Origin: Bacteroidota bacterium | GTDB lineage: Bacteria; Bacteroidota; Bacteroidia; CAILMK01; JACPUW01 | Direction of reading: 5' to 3' | NCBI GenBank assembly: GCA_016192035.1 | Contig: JACPUW010000020.1 | Coordinates: 1-64,000, forward strand | DNA length: 64,000 nt | Shown: positions 27,411-34,456 of the stretch, in pieces | Numbering within the stretch: position 1 is the stretch's first letter | How the letters are laid out: the number at the start of each line of letters is the position of its first letter | Notes under the pieces: generated by a model | What the model saw: the letters and a program-made list of their open reading frames with translations, nothing else | What the model was told of the DNA's origin: nothing | Databases searched by the model: none | Position numbers and translations under genes: made by a program

Positions 27411-28418
27411 TTGAAAGTATCCGCCTCTGTGTATGCCCTTGCCGGCACCAACCTTGAAGAAGATGTGCGGCACCTGGCGTCCATAGGCATAGATTATTTC
27501 CACGTGGACTGTCTGGACAATCCTCAATCCCTTGAGGTTATAGAAAGGATACGCGCCATTTCGCGCTTACCCATAGACCTTCATCTCATTACCCCGCGTC
27601 CCGCATTTTTTGAGCCCTATTTGCTCAAATATCGCCCTGATTTTGTGGCTTTTCAGTATGAGCCGCTCCCCAAGGGCTATACCCTCCCCGCCTTTGATGG
27701 GGTTCAGGTAGGATTGGCCATGGAAACCGATACGCCATTGGATGCCTTTACTCCTTGGGCGCCCATGGTGCAATTTGCCCTGTTTATGGCCACTACCCCT
27801 GGCCGCAGCGGTGGCCAATTTGACCCTGCCAATTTCAAGAAAATACGGGCGTTTCAGCGACTATTCCCCAGCAAAAGGGTCACCGTTGATGGGGGGGTAA
27901 ATGCTGAGGTAAGCTTCGTGCTAAGGTCATACGGCGTGAACACTGCCGTGGTAGGTAGCTACCTGGCCCAGGCCGATAAACGCTGGGCACACCTACAGTT
28001 GCTAAAATACCAGCCCACAGAGTCGCATTTCTTGGTATCTGATATCATGGTGCTGCCAGAGTTCCTCCCCGTGGTGGACATAGCCTCCTGCTCCGCGCGC
28101 CAGCTCTTGCAATCCAACCAAGACTTTAGGCTAGGGTACACCCTGGTAACCAACGACCAGGGCAAGTTGGTGGGCATTTCTACCAATGCCGACATACGGC
28201 TGGCCCTTTTGCGCAAACTGGGCAATTACAGCCAACTCAGCCCTGAAGACCTGATCAATTTCAAGCCACTGACAATCCGCCAGCGGGCTACCGTAAAGGA
28301 ACTTTTATCCACCATAGCAAATAGCCCAAACTACATATCATACCTCCCGGTGGTAGATGATGACAATACCCTGATGGGAGCGGTTAACCTCCATTTCATG
28401 CTAAAAGGCGAACTATGA
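27411..28418 (+). CDS. Ribulose-phosphate 3-epimerase-like domain fused to a CBS pair
   Basis: A 335-residue two-domain protein. Residues 1-195 are a TIM barrel of the Rpe family: start KVSASVYAL, HVD (H31, D33), DLHLI (H58), the loop TTPGRSGGQFDP in place of VNPGFGGQ, and VTVDGGVN (D160). The four metal-ligand positions of Rpe are kept, while the DG.FVPN loop is missing. Residues 208-335 are two CBS motifs that look most like the KdsD/KpsF type (LGYTLVTNDQGKLVGISTNADIRLAL, then LPVVDDDNTLMGAVNLHFMLKGEL). A TTG at 27411 is the best start by alignment; GTG 27336 would add 25 unlikely residues. It overlaps the DAHP synthase start as ATGA. Epimerase activity and the CBS ligand are inferred. Confidence 0.75.
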   Translation: MKVSASVYALAGTNLEEDVRHLASIGIDYFHVDCLDNPQSLEVIERIRAISRLPIDLHLITPRPAFFEPYLLKYRPDFVAFQYEPLPKGYTLPAFDGVQVGLAMETDTPLDAFTPWAPMVQFALFMATTPGRSGGQFDPANFKKIRAFQRLFPSKRVTVDGGVNAEVSFVLRSYGVNTAVVGSYLAQADKRWAHLQLLKYQPTESHFLVSDIMVLPEFLPVVDIASCSARQLLQSNQDFRLGYTLVTNDQGKLVGISTNADIRLALLRKLGNYSQLSPEDLINFKPLTIRQRATVKELLSTIANSPNYISYLPVVDDDNTLMGAVNLHFMLKGEL

Positions 28419-29413
28419 TCGTACACCTCAAGCCAACCATTGGCCAACAACAAGCCGAATACCTGGCAGCCCAAACCCAATCCATCGTACTGCTACAGGA
28501 AGGCGGCCCCGTGGTACTTATCACGCCCTCTGCCCTAAAAACACTGCCCGCAGTACTAGAGCCCCATACCGAAGCATTTTTTTCCATGGATTCTGATATT
28601 CAACTTGCATCAAACCAGTACGTTGGTGAACGTATAGTGAAGGTTGGCAATGTTTTGTTGGGCAAGGATCAGGGAAATACCCTAATGATAGGCGGCCCAT
28701 GTTCTGTAGAAAGCTGGGAACAAATTTCGGCATCGGCCCAATTGATGGTCTCGCTGGGCATTACCACCCTCAGGGCCGGCTGCTACAAGCCCCGCACCTC
28801 GCCCTATTCTTTTCAGGGCTTGGGGTATGAAGGCTTGCTGATGCTAGCCAAAATCCGCGAAGAGTATGGTCTCCATATCATTACCGAAGTAAAGGACAGT
28901 TCGCATGTGCATGAGGTCATAGCCCTAGCCGACATAGTGCAGATAGGGGCTAAGGCCATGTATGACCACAGCATACTGCGTGCCTGCGGCAAGTCAAATA
29001 AACCAGTGTTGCTCAAGCGTGGTTTTGGCAGCAACCTACAGGAGTTTGTACAGGCTGCGGAATTCATTTTGTCGGGAGGCAATGCACAGGTTATGCTCTG
29101 TGAAAGGGGCATAAGGACGTTTGAACAAAAAACCAGGTTTACGCTTGACCTGTGCGGGGTGGCTTACTTACGGGAATACACCAACTTACCCATTGTGCTT
29201 GACCCCAGCCATGCCATGGGGTACCGCTACGGGGTATCGAGCCTGGCGCGGGCCTGTGTGGCCATGGGCGTAGAAGGGCTGCTGGTTGAAACGCATCCCA
29301 ACCCCCAAGTGGCCATGTCAGATGCATCACAACAGCTAAATCACCCACAGTTTACGGAGATGTTTCACAGCCTGAAGCCCATAGCCGCAGCGGTAGGACG
29401 TACATTGGTATAA
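28415..29413 (+). CDS. 3-deoxy-7-phosphoheptulonate (DAHP) synthase, type I-beta
   Basis: A 332-residue enzyme condensing phosphoenolpyruvate with erythrose 4-phosphate, the first step of aromatic amino acid synthesis. It starts MIVHLKP, like Thermotoga-type enzymes with an N-terminal ferredoxin-like regulatory domain (residues 1-70). Catalytic blocks are IGGPCSVES near 92, RAGCYKPRTSPYSFQGLG near 122, VLLKRGFGSN near 196, CERGIRTFE near 225 and VLDPSHAMGYR near 265. It overlaps the Rpe-CBS gene by four bases and is followed after six bases by purK, so all four genes probably form one transcript. Confidence 0.95.
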   Translation: MIVHLKPTIGQQQAEYLAAQTQSIVLLQEGGPVVLITPSALKTLPAVLEPHTEAFFSMDSDIQLASNQYVGERIVKVGNVLLGKDQGNTLMIGGPCSVESWEQISASAQLMVSLGITTLRAGCYKPRTSPYSFQGLGYEGLLMLAKIREEYGLHIITEVKDSSHVHEVIALADIVQIGAKAMYDHSILRACGKSNKPVLLKRGFGSNLQEFVQAAEFILSGGNAQVMLCERGIRTFEQKTRFTLDLCGVAYLREYTNLPIVLDPSHAMGYRYGVSSLARACVAMGVEGLLVETHPNPQVAMSDASQQLNHPQFTEMFHSLKPIAAAVGRTLV

Positions 29414-29419
29414 GCCCGC

Positions 29420-30571
29420 ATGGATATAGATCCCCACATATTTACCGGCCAACGGGTCATTGGCATATTGGGCGGAGGCCAGTTGGGCCAAATGATGCTG
29501 CAAGCGGGCGCATCGCTTAACCTGGCTTTTCATGTACTCGACCCATCAGCCCAGGCACCCAGCCGCCACCTATGCACAAAATTTGTGCAGGGCGATTTTA
29601 ATCACGAAGGTCAAGTGGTAAAATTTGGCCAGGCATGTGATATACTTACCGTTGAGATAGAACACGTGTCGCTGGAAGCCCTGAACAAGCTGGCATCCAT
29701 GGGCAAGGAAGTGCATCCATCCCCACAAGTGTTGGCCACCATAGCCGATAAAGGGCTGCAGAAGCAATTTTATGAAAAACACGGATTTCCCACCGCCCCA
29801 TTTAGGCTGGTGGATGGCAGGGAACCGCTATACAGCCACCAAGAATGGCTGCCTGCCGTGCAGAAACTGCGAAAAGGCGGCTATGACGGCAAGGGGGTGG
29901 TGGTACTCAAGGGCCTTCAAGATGTGGACCGCGCCTTTGATGCACCTTGTGTGCTTGAAAATTTGGTGGATATACAAAAGGAATTGTCTTTTGTGGTAGC
30001 CCGCAGCAAGACCGGCCAAATAGCGGCTTATCCGCCTGCCGAGCTGGTGTTCGATCCCAGGTACAACCTAGTGGACTATTTGGTGTCGCCAGCCCGCATA
30101 GAACCTGTCCTGGCGGAGATGGGCACGGAAATGGCCATGGAAATAGCCAATAAACTTGATTTGGTAGGGCTTTTGGCAGTGGAGATGTTTCTGGATACAC
30201 AGGGAGATTTGTTGGTGAACGAGATGGCCCCCCGACCCCACAACAGTGGCCACCATACCATAGAGGGCAACGTGACCAGTCAGTTTGAACAGCATCTCCG
30301 GGCCATCCTGGGCCTGCCCCTGGGCAGCACCCAAGCCAGGGGGCATAGTGTCATGTTTAACCTCATAGCCGGAGAAGGGGCTGAGGGCCCCGCCATTTAC
30401 CAGGGCATGCAAGAGGTGCTGGCCATAGCCGGCACACATACCCACCTGTATGGAAAGGCCCTGGCCAAACCCGGGCGCAAAATGGGCCATGTAACCGTGG
30501 TGGACGAGAAGCTAGAGACGGCACTTGAAAAGGCTATCCATTTGAAAAACATACTAATAGTACGCGCATGA
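29420..30571 (+). CDS. purK: 5-(carboxyamino)imidazole ribonucleotide synthase
   Basis: A 383-residue ATP-grasp enzyme that carboxylates AIR to N5-CAIR in purine synthesis. The start [13 protein letters not shown], central YDGKGVVVL near residue 155, [16 protein letters not shown] near 270 and the C-terminal [16 protein letters not shown] are diagnostic. It overlaps purE by four bases (ATGA). Confidence 0.97.
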   Translation: MDIDPHIFTGQRVIGILGGGQLGQMMLQAGASLNLAFHVLDPSAQAPSRHLCTKFVQGDFNHEGQVVKFGQACDILTVEIEHVSLEALNKLASMGKEVHPSPQVLATIADKGLQKQFYEKHGFPTAPFRLVDGREPLYSHQEWLPAVQKLRKGGYDGKGVVVLKGLQDVDRAFDAPCVLENLVDIQKELSFVVARSKTGQIAAYPPAELVFDPRYNLVDYLVSPARIEPVLAEMGTEMAMEIANKLDLVGLLAVEMFLDTQGDLLVNEMAPRPHNSGHHTIEGNVTSQFEQHLRAILGLPLGSTQARGHSVMFNLIAGEGAEGPAIYQGMQEVLAIAGTHTHLYGKALAKPGRKMGHVTVVDEKLETALEKAIHLKNILIVRA

Positions 30572-31059
30572 ACACACCATTGGTAGGCATTATTATGGGC
30601 AGCAAGAGTGATTGGCCCACCATGAAAGCTGCGGGCGACATATTGGGGCAGTTTTCGGTGCCCTTTGAGTCGGCCATTGTGTCGGCCCACCGCACCCCCG
30701 AATGGATGGTGGAATATGCCAAAGGCGCCGCCGATAGGGGTTTGAAGGTAATCATTGCCGGGGCAGGGGGAGCTGCACACCTGCCGGGCATGGTGGCCTC
30801 ACTCACCCATTTGCCCGTGGTAGGGGTGCCGGTCAGGTCAGCCAATTCCATAGATGGATGGGATTCCCTGCTCTCTATAGTGCAGATGCCCGGGGGGATA
30901 CCGGTGGCCACGGTGGCTATTAATGGGGCACTCAATGCCGGCATACTGGCAGCACGGATACTGGCCACAGACCGCCCATGGCTGGCACAGGCCCTACTGG
31001 AGTATATGCGTGGCCTGAAAGACAAGGTGATGCGCGACAATCAAGAATTTCGTGGATAA
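30568..31059 (+). CDS. purE: N5-carboxyaminoimidazole ribonucleotide mutase
   Basis: A 163-residue class I PurE, which converts N5-CAIR to CAIR. Clear motifs are [12 protein letters not shown], the loop [10 protein letters not shown] with its catalytic histidine, and [15 protein letters not shown]. Near the end, [21 protein letters not shown] is also typical. It is the last gene of the four-gene operon; a terminator lies 137 bases beyond its stop. Confidence 0.97.
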   Translation: MNTPLVGIIMGSKSDWPTMKAAGDILGQFSVPFESAIVSAHRTPEWMVEYAKGAADRGLKVIIAGAGGAAHLPGMVASLTHLPVVGVPVRSANSIDGWDSLLSIVQMPGGIPVATVAINGALNAGILAARILATDRPWLAQALLEYMRGLKDKVMRDNQEFRG

Positions 31060-31195
31060 ATTTCCTTGATAATTGGGCAAGGAAAACTACTTTTGGCATC
31101 GGTATCCGCACACAGGAGTGGTGAACCGCTAAAAACCAAAGATATCCCACGCGAGTGGGTTTGTTAATCCATTAACAAGTACTGCTAGTTTGATG

Positions 31196-31228
31196 ACCCC
31201 GGCACGATACCAGCCGGGGTTTTTTTTT
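31196..31228 (+). terminator. Rho-independent terminator downstream of purE
   Basis: Arms ACCCCGGC (31196-31203) and GCCGGGGT (31213-31220) with a nine-base loop, followed by eight T. It is the first strong terminator after the purK-purE operon. A weaker CCCAC/GTGGG hairpin lies at 31145-31159. Confidence 0.85.
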
Positions 31229-31601
31229 GTAGTGGGGTGGCATATGCCCTGGGCGGCGTGATGGAAACTTGGTCTTGGCCGCTTACGGTTAGGAGCCCAA
31301 ATGGACTTGGAGGGCAATTAGGTGTTAAAACACATTTTGTCACAAAAATCAGAGAATAGGATGTTGATACAGGTAATATATTTGGAATCAATGGGATAGA
31401 ATATAAGATATAAATATCTGAAGTATAAGAATATATGTCATTATGTTAAACCGTGGTAAGAATACTAAAATGGCGTTGTGGCCTTGATATGGCTTAACAA
31501 TAAAGCCATTTTTTCGCGGCCTTAAATAGGCAGTGAGATGGCGGTGATATGCCCCAAGTCAAAATTTGAGAAGGCATTACCGGAGAGCGGGCAGCGACCA
31601 G
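31229..31601. other. A+T-rich gene-free stretch before the OmpA fragment
   Basis: No coding frame of interest. A TATATTTG -7-like element lies at 31377-31384, with a TTG too close to be its -33 box. The stretch may be the decayed 5' part of the OmpA-domain gene that follows, since that gene has no signal peptide. Confidence 0.35.
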
Positions 31602-32063
31602 ATGGATGCCCTGGCCAAGGCCAATGCGCTCCAAAGGCAAAGGATTGAGGGCCTGAACAAGAAAATTGACTCCCTGCACACCAATATAGACGAAATGGAG
31701 AAAGAGGCTGCCACGGTGGTGGTGCGTGATGGATTTGTGGCCAACGACCTACAGTTTGAAACTAGTAGTGCCAAGCTCACCGGAGCCTCCTTGACCGAAC
31801 TAAATAGGATAGCCTACTATCTACAAGTGAATGAGGGGGTTTACCTAACCATAAGTGGCCACACCGACAATACGGGCAATGCGGCAGCCAACCTGCTGCT
31901 GAGCCAAAAAAGGGGGCAGGCCGTGTACGACTACCTGGTGGCCCGTGGCGTACAAGGCAATAGGATGGAACACCAGGGCTACGGTGACCGCCAGCCCATA
32001 GGTGACAACAACACCGAGATAGGCAGGAACCAAAACCGAAGGGTGGAACTTAGGATAAAGTAG
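31602..32063 (+). CDS. OmpA C-terminal-domain protein, probably 5'-truncated
   Basis: About 153 residues from ATG 31602; the frame opens only at 31548. The first part is a coiled coil (ALAKANALQRQRIEGLNKKIDSLHTNIDEMEKE). The rest is a complete OmpA peptidoglycan-binding domain with LTISGHTDNTGNAAANLLLSQKRG and GYGDRQPIGDNNTEIGRNQNRRVEL. There is no signal peptide, which such a domain needs to work in the periplasm. So the gene is probably the 3' part of a longer OmpA-family gene that lost its beginning, rather than an intact cytoplasmic protein. A strong terminator follows. Confidence 0.6.
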   Translation: MDALAKANALQRQRIEGLNKKIDSLHTNIDEMEKEAATVVVRDGFVANDLQFETSSAKLTGASLTELNRIAYYLQVNEGVYLTISGHTDNTGNAAANLLLSQKRGQAVYDYLVARGVQGNRMEHQGYGDRQPIGDNNTEIGRNQNRRVELRIK

Positions 32064-32091
32064 CACAACAACAGGCACTTGATATGAAAAG

Positions 32092-32117
32092 CCCTTGGCA
32101 TTGCCAAGGGTTTTTTT
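32092..32117 (+). terminator. Rho-independent terminator after the OmpA-domain gene
   Basis: Arms CCCTTGGC (32092-32099) and GCCAAGGG (32103-32110) with a three-base loop, followed by seven T. It starts 29 bases after the stop codon. From here to the promoter at 32466 I see no gene. Confidence 0.9.
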
Positions 32118-32465
32118 GGTATCATCAGACACAATGGCCGGCCTATGGGCGTGGGCAAGGGGTGGGGGAGCATGTTTTCTGGTGGGGAGGGGATGTTGTG
32201 GCATAAATTGAAAGGCGCATAATGGTGTGAGCTGGAATAGCCGTACCAAAGGAATTGGATGGTAATTGAGGTTTCAAATCACCCTCCTATTCCGGGCGGT
32301 CTTCTTAGCTCAATATAGCGGGGTGGTATAGGATGAATTAGTGTGCCATAATTATAAATGGGTGATTATGAAGCGTGTATCAGTAGTCAATTTGTGAAAT
32401 TGCGGGAAATTGCCACAGTCACAAAACCCAAAGAATTGAATTTAGAAATATTAACGTAAATGATT

Positions 32466-32493
32466 TTGCAGTTTCGTTTTTTTTTTAGCTTTG
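32466..32493 (+). promoter_or_regulatory. Full Bacteroidota promoter before the secreted-peptide cassette
   Basis: A -33 TTG (32466-32468) and an exact -7 TAGCTTTG (32486-32493) are separated by 17 bases that include a T-rich run. This is the best two-part promoter match in the window. It lies about 94 bases before the small gene at 32587, giving a long leader. Confidence 0.65.
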
Positions 32494-32586
32494 CCGCTGA
32501 ATAGTCAAACTCACCAGCAATTTCTAGGAGTACTACTAGGGATTTTTTGGTGGCAAGCAAGGCCATAAATTATTAAATATAACAGT

Positions 32587-32886
32587 ATGAGAACATTTTT
32601 TTTGCGGATTACGGTATTGGTCGCGGTATTTGCACTCGCTGGCCCCTTGGCTTTCGCTGAACCACTTCAAGCTTCAGGGCATGCCTGGATATGGCCAGGG
32701 GGTGATAAGGTAAGATGCTGGGGGCACAATGGCATTTGTTGGGTGGCCAGTTGTGGGGAGCCAGGCTGTACAGGCGTGGTTTACACCAACCCACCGATTC
32801 CATTTACAGTAGATGGAATTGTCCAGGATGGTTCTGGGGAAGAGGGAGGGGAAACCTATACGGATTGGTTGTTTATTACAGAGTAG
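32587..32886 (+). CDS. Small exported cysteine-containing peptide (cassette 1)
   Basis: A 99-residue protein with a signal peptide (MRTFFLRITVLVAVFALAGPLAFA). The mature part of ~75 residues has the motif CWGHNGICWVASC and a further cysteine in EPGCTG. I recognise no family. The 55428 product shares the start MR[TK]FF, a matching position of the C-x(6)-C motif (C....N.IC.V), and similar length, so the two are probably relatives. The layout of a small exported peptide, then a hairpin, then a large exported protein resembles peptide/propeller gene pairs (NVEALA-type) in Bacteroidales; this is an analogy only. Confidence 0.6.
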   Translation: MRTFFLRITVLVAVFALAGPLAFAEPLQASGHAWIWPGGDKVRCWGHNGICWVASCGEPGCTGVVYTNPPIPFTVDGIVQDGSGEEGGETYTDWLFITE

Positions 32887-32895
32887 ATTAAAAGG

Positions 32896-32922
32896 CCGAG
32901 CCCGTTATTTGCGGGCTCGGTT
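32896..32922 (+). terminator. Intercistronic hairpin (attenuator) in cassette 1
   Basis: Nine-base arms CCGAGCCCG (32896-32904) and CGGGCTCGG (32912-32920) followed by only two T. It lies between the small and the large gene. With a short T run it would terminate only part of the transcripts, leaving the small gene better expressed than the large one. Confidence 0.65.
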
Positions 32923-32934
32923 AACTAACGCACA

Positions 32935-34302
32935 ATGATGAGGTATAAGTCATTCCTTTATGCACTATTGTTTACCTGCACAAACAGCGGGGCGCAGCAC
33001 TTGGTGATTTACTATTCTGTGCAAGATTGTCAAATGTGCAATCTGTATATCCAACAGTTGGGTTTGTTTGATATTTCAAAAACGGTATTTTTTAATGATT
33101 CAAGCCTTTACGAACATCTGAGCCTTGATCCGTCGAGCCGCAAGGTGTTTCAGAAGTTTAGGGCCACGAGCACGTATAAATTGATGGACCGCGACTCAAA
33201 CTTGGTGATGCATGGGAGGCTTTCGCGCTTAATGGAAAATGCGGATGGGATAAATGCCATGGTTAGCTATATGCAAATCAAGGATATGGAGGAGTTTATC
33301 AAGCTTTCCGTTTCCACTGAAATACTGGTAGGGATTACGGTTACCAATAAGCTGTTCATGGTAAGCCCCAAGCAAAGCAATCTTGTCGTAACCATAGACT
33401 ATGATCTATTGGAAATGTATGAGCAATGCTTAAAAGCCATTTATCCTGATAGCTATAAAGATGAATACCAAAGGGCCATGGATACTTACGCTAAATTGAC
33501 AAGCCTAAGGATACAAAAAACTGAATTATGCAATTTTAAGGTTTTAGGTAACAGGGTGTACTGTGTGGTAGGCGTGACTATACCGAGACGTATGCTTATT
33601 AGCGAAGCTTTGGGGTATGGTACATCCCTTACCAAAGAGTTTGTAATACAAGAGTATAACTTGGATAACAGGACTATAACCAATAGGTATCTCGACGATA
33701 ATGATTTGAAGGAGAGTAATATAAATCAATATAACGATTTTATGGTCACCGAGGAGGAATTGCTATTTACCATAGGGCCCGCAGAGAATAGTTCACAAAT
33801 ACTTGGCAGGTTTCTAAGGAATGAAAACACTTACTGCAAGCCCAAAGTGTTAAAAAACAAAGTGCCCGATCTGTTTGGCCCATCGGGAACGCAAGGGGTT
33901 TATAGCGGGCATATCATTGTTGGCGATTGGTTTTTTTACACTCATTACCCTGAAATGGCACCAATTGGAAAAGACAGGCCCATTAATCACGGGTTATTTA
34001 CCTACGCAAACAAAATAGTAAACGCTGATAATCTGGAATTTGATTTTAAATCATATGTAATGGACTGCGTGCAACGGCAGAATGAAACCTATATGTTGCT
34101 TAGAAATGACGATAGGGTGGATTATTATAAGTTTAATGCAACAGATTACAAAAGCGGCCCTATACTTGTTAGTACAATGGAATACCCTGTAAGCCAAGAT
34201 AATATGGGGTTGTTTAGGGGCATAAATGATTTGTTGTACTACTATGACTTCGATAAGAAAGCCTTGATTTTTAAGGAAATTTTATCGGTCCACCTAGACT
34301 AG
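32935..34302 (+). CDS. Large exported protein with N-terminal DCxxC (cassette 1)
   Basis: A 455-residue protein with a signal peptide (LYALLFTCTNSGAQ), then a strand and a redox-like motif, LVIYYSVQDCQMC (C32, C35). The remaining ~400 residues show repeating beta-strand pairs (e.g. VLGNRVYCVVGVTI, LNDLLYYYDFDKKALIF), which suggest a beta-propeller. I recognise no family. The protein at 55822 has the same layout: signal peptide, a strand, then S..DC..C, then strand repeats of similar length. The DNA is A+T-rich compared with the neighbours. Thiol exchange with the small cysteine peptide is a reasonable guess only. Confidence 0.55.
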   Translation: MMRYKSFLYALLFTCTNSGAQHLVIYYSVQDCQMCNLYIQQLGLFDISKTVFFNDSSLYEHLSLDPSSRKVFQKFRATSTYKLMDRDSNLVMHGRLSRLMENADGINAMVSYMQIKDMEEFIKLSVSTEILVGITVTNKLFMVSPKQSNLVVTIDYDLLEMYEQCLKAIYPDSYKDEYQRAMDTYAKLTSLRIQKTELCNFKVLGNRVYCVVGVTIPRRMLISEALGYGTSLTKEFVIQEYNLDNRTITNRYLDDNDLKESNINQYNDFMVTEEELLFTIGPAENSSQILGRFLRNENTYCKPKVLKNKVPDLFGPSGTQGVYSGHIIVGDWFFYTHYPEMAPIGKDRPINHGLFTYANKIVNADNLEFDFKSYVMDCVQRQNETYMLLRNDDRVDYYKFNATDYKSGPILVSTMEYPVSQDNMGLFRGINDLLYYYDFDKKALIFKEILSVHLD

Positions 34303-34414
34303 GACGGTACTACCAGTCTTCATCGATTGACTTTCATAGACAGTTTTTGAAGTGCTGTTTGCAATAGCGTAAGCTGCGAAATGGCAAAGGCCCCTTTCCC
34401 AGTAGGTAAGCTTT

Positions 34415-34433
34415 CTTGGCCAGTCTGGCCAAG
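34415..34433. repeat. Near-perfect palindrome CTTGGCCAG-T-CTGGCCAAG
   Basis: Nine-base perfect inverted arms with a one-base centre, between the cassette 1 stop (34302) and the beta-helix gene end (34457). There is no T run, so it is not a typical terminator; it may be a protein binding site or a transcript-end hairpin for the converging genes. Confidence 0.4.
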
Positions 34434-34456
34434 CCAACCTGGTAATACACGGGGTT

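Noticed and set aside
31377-31384. TATATTTG as a promoter for the OmpA fragment
   Set aside because: The only nearby TTG is ten bases upstream, too close for a -33 box; the region is generally A+T-rich.
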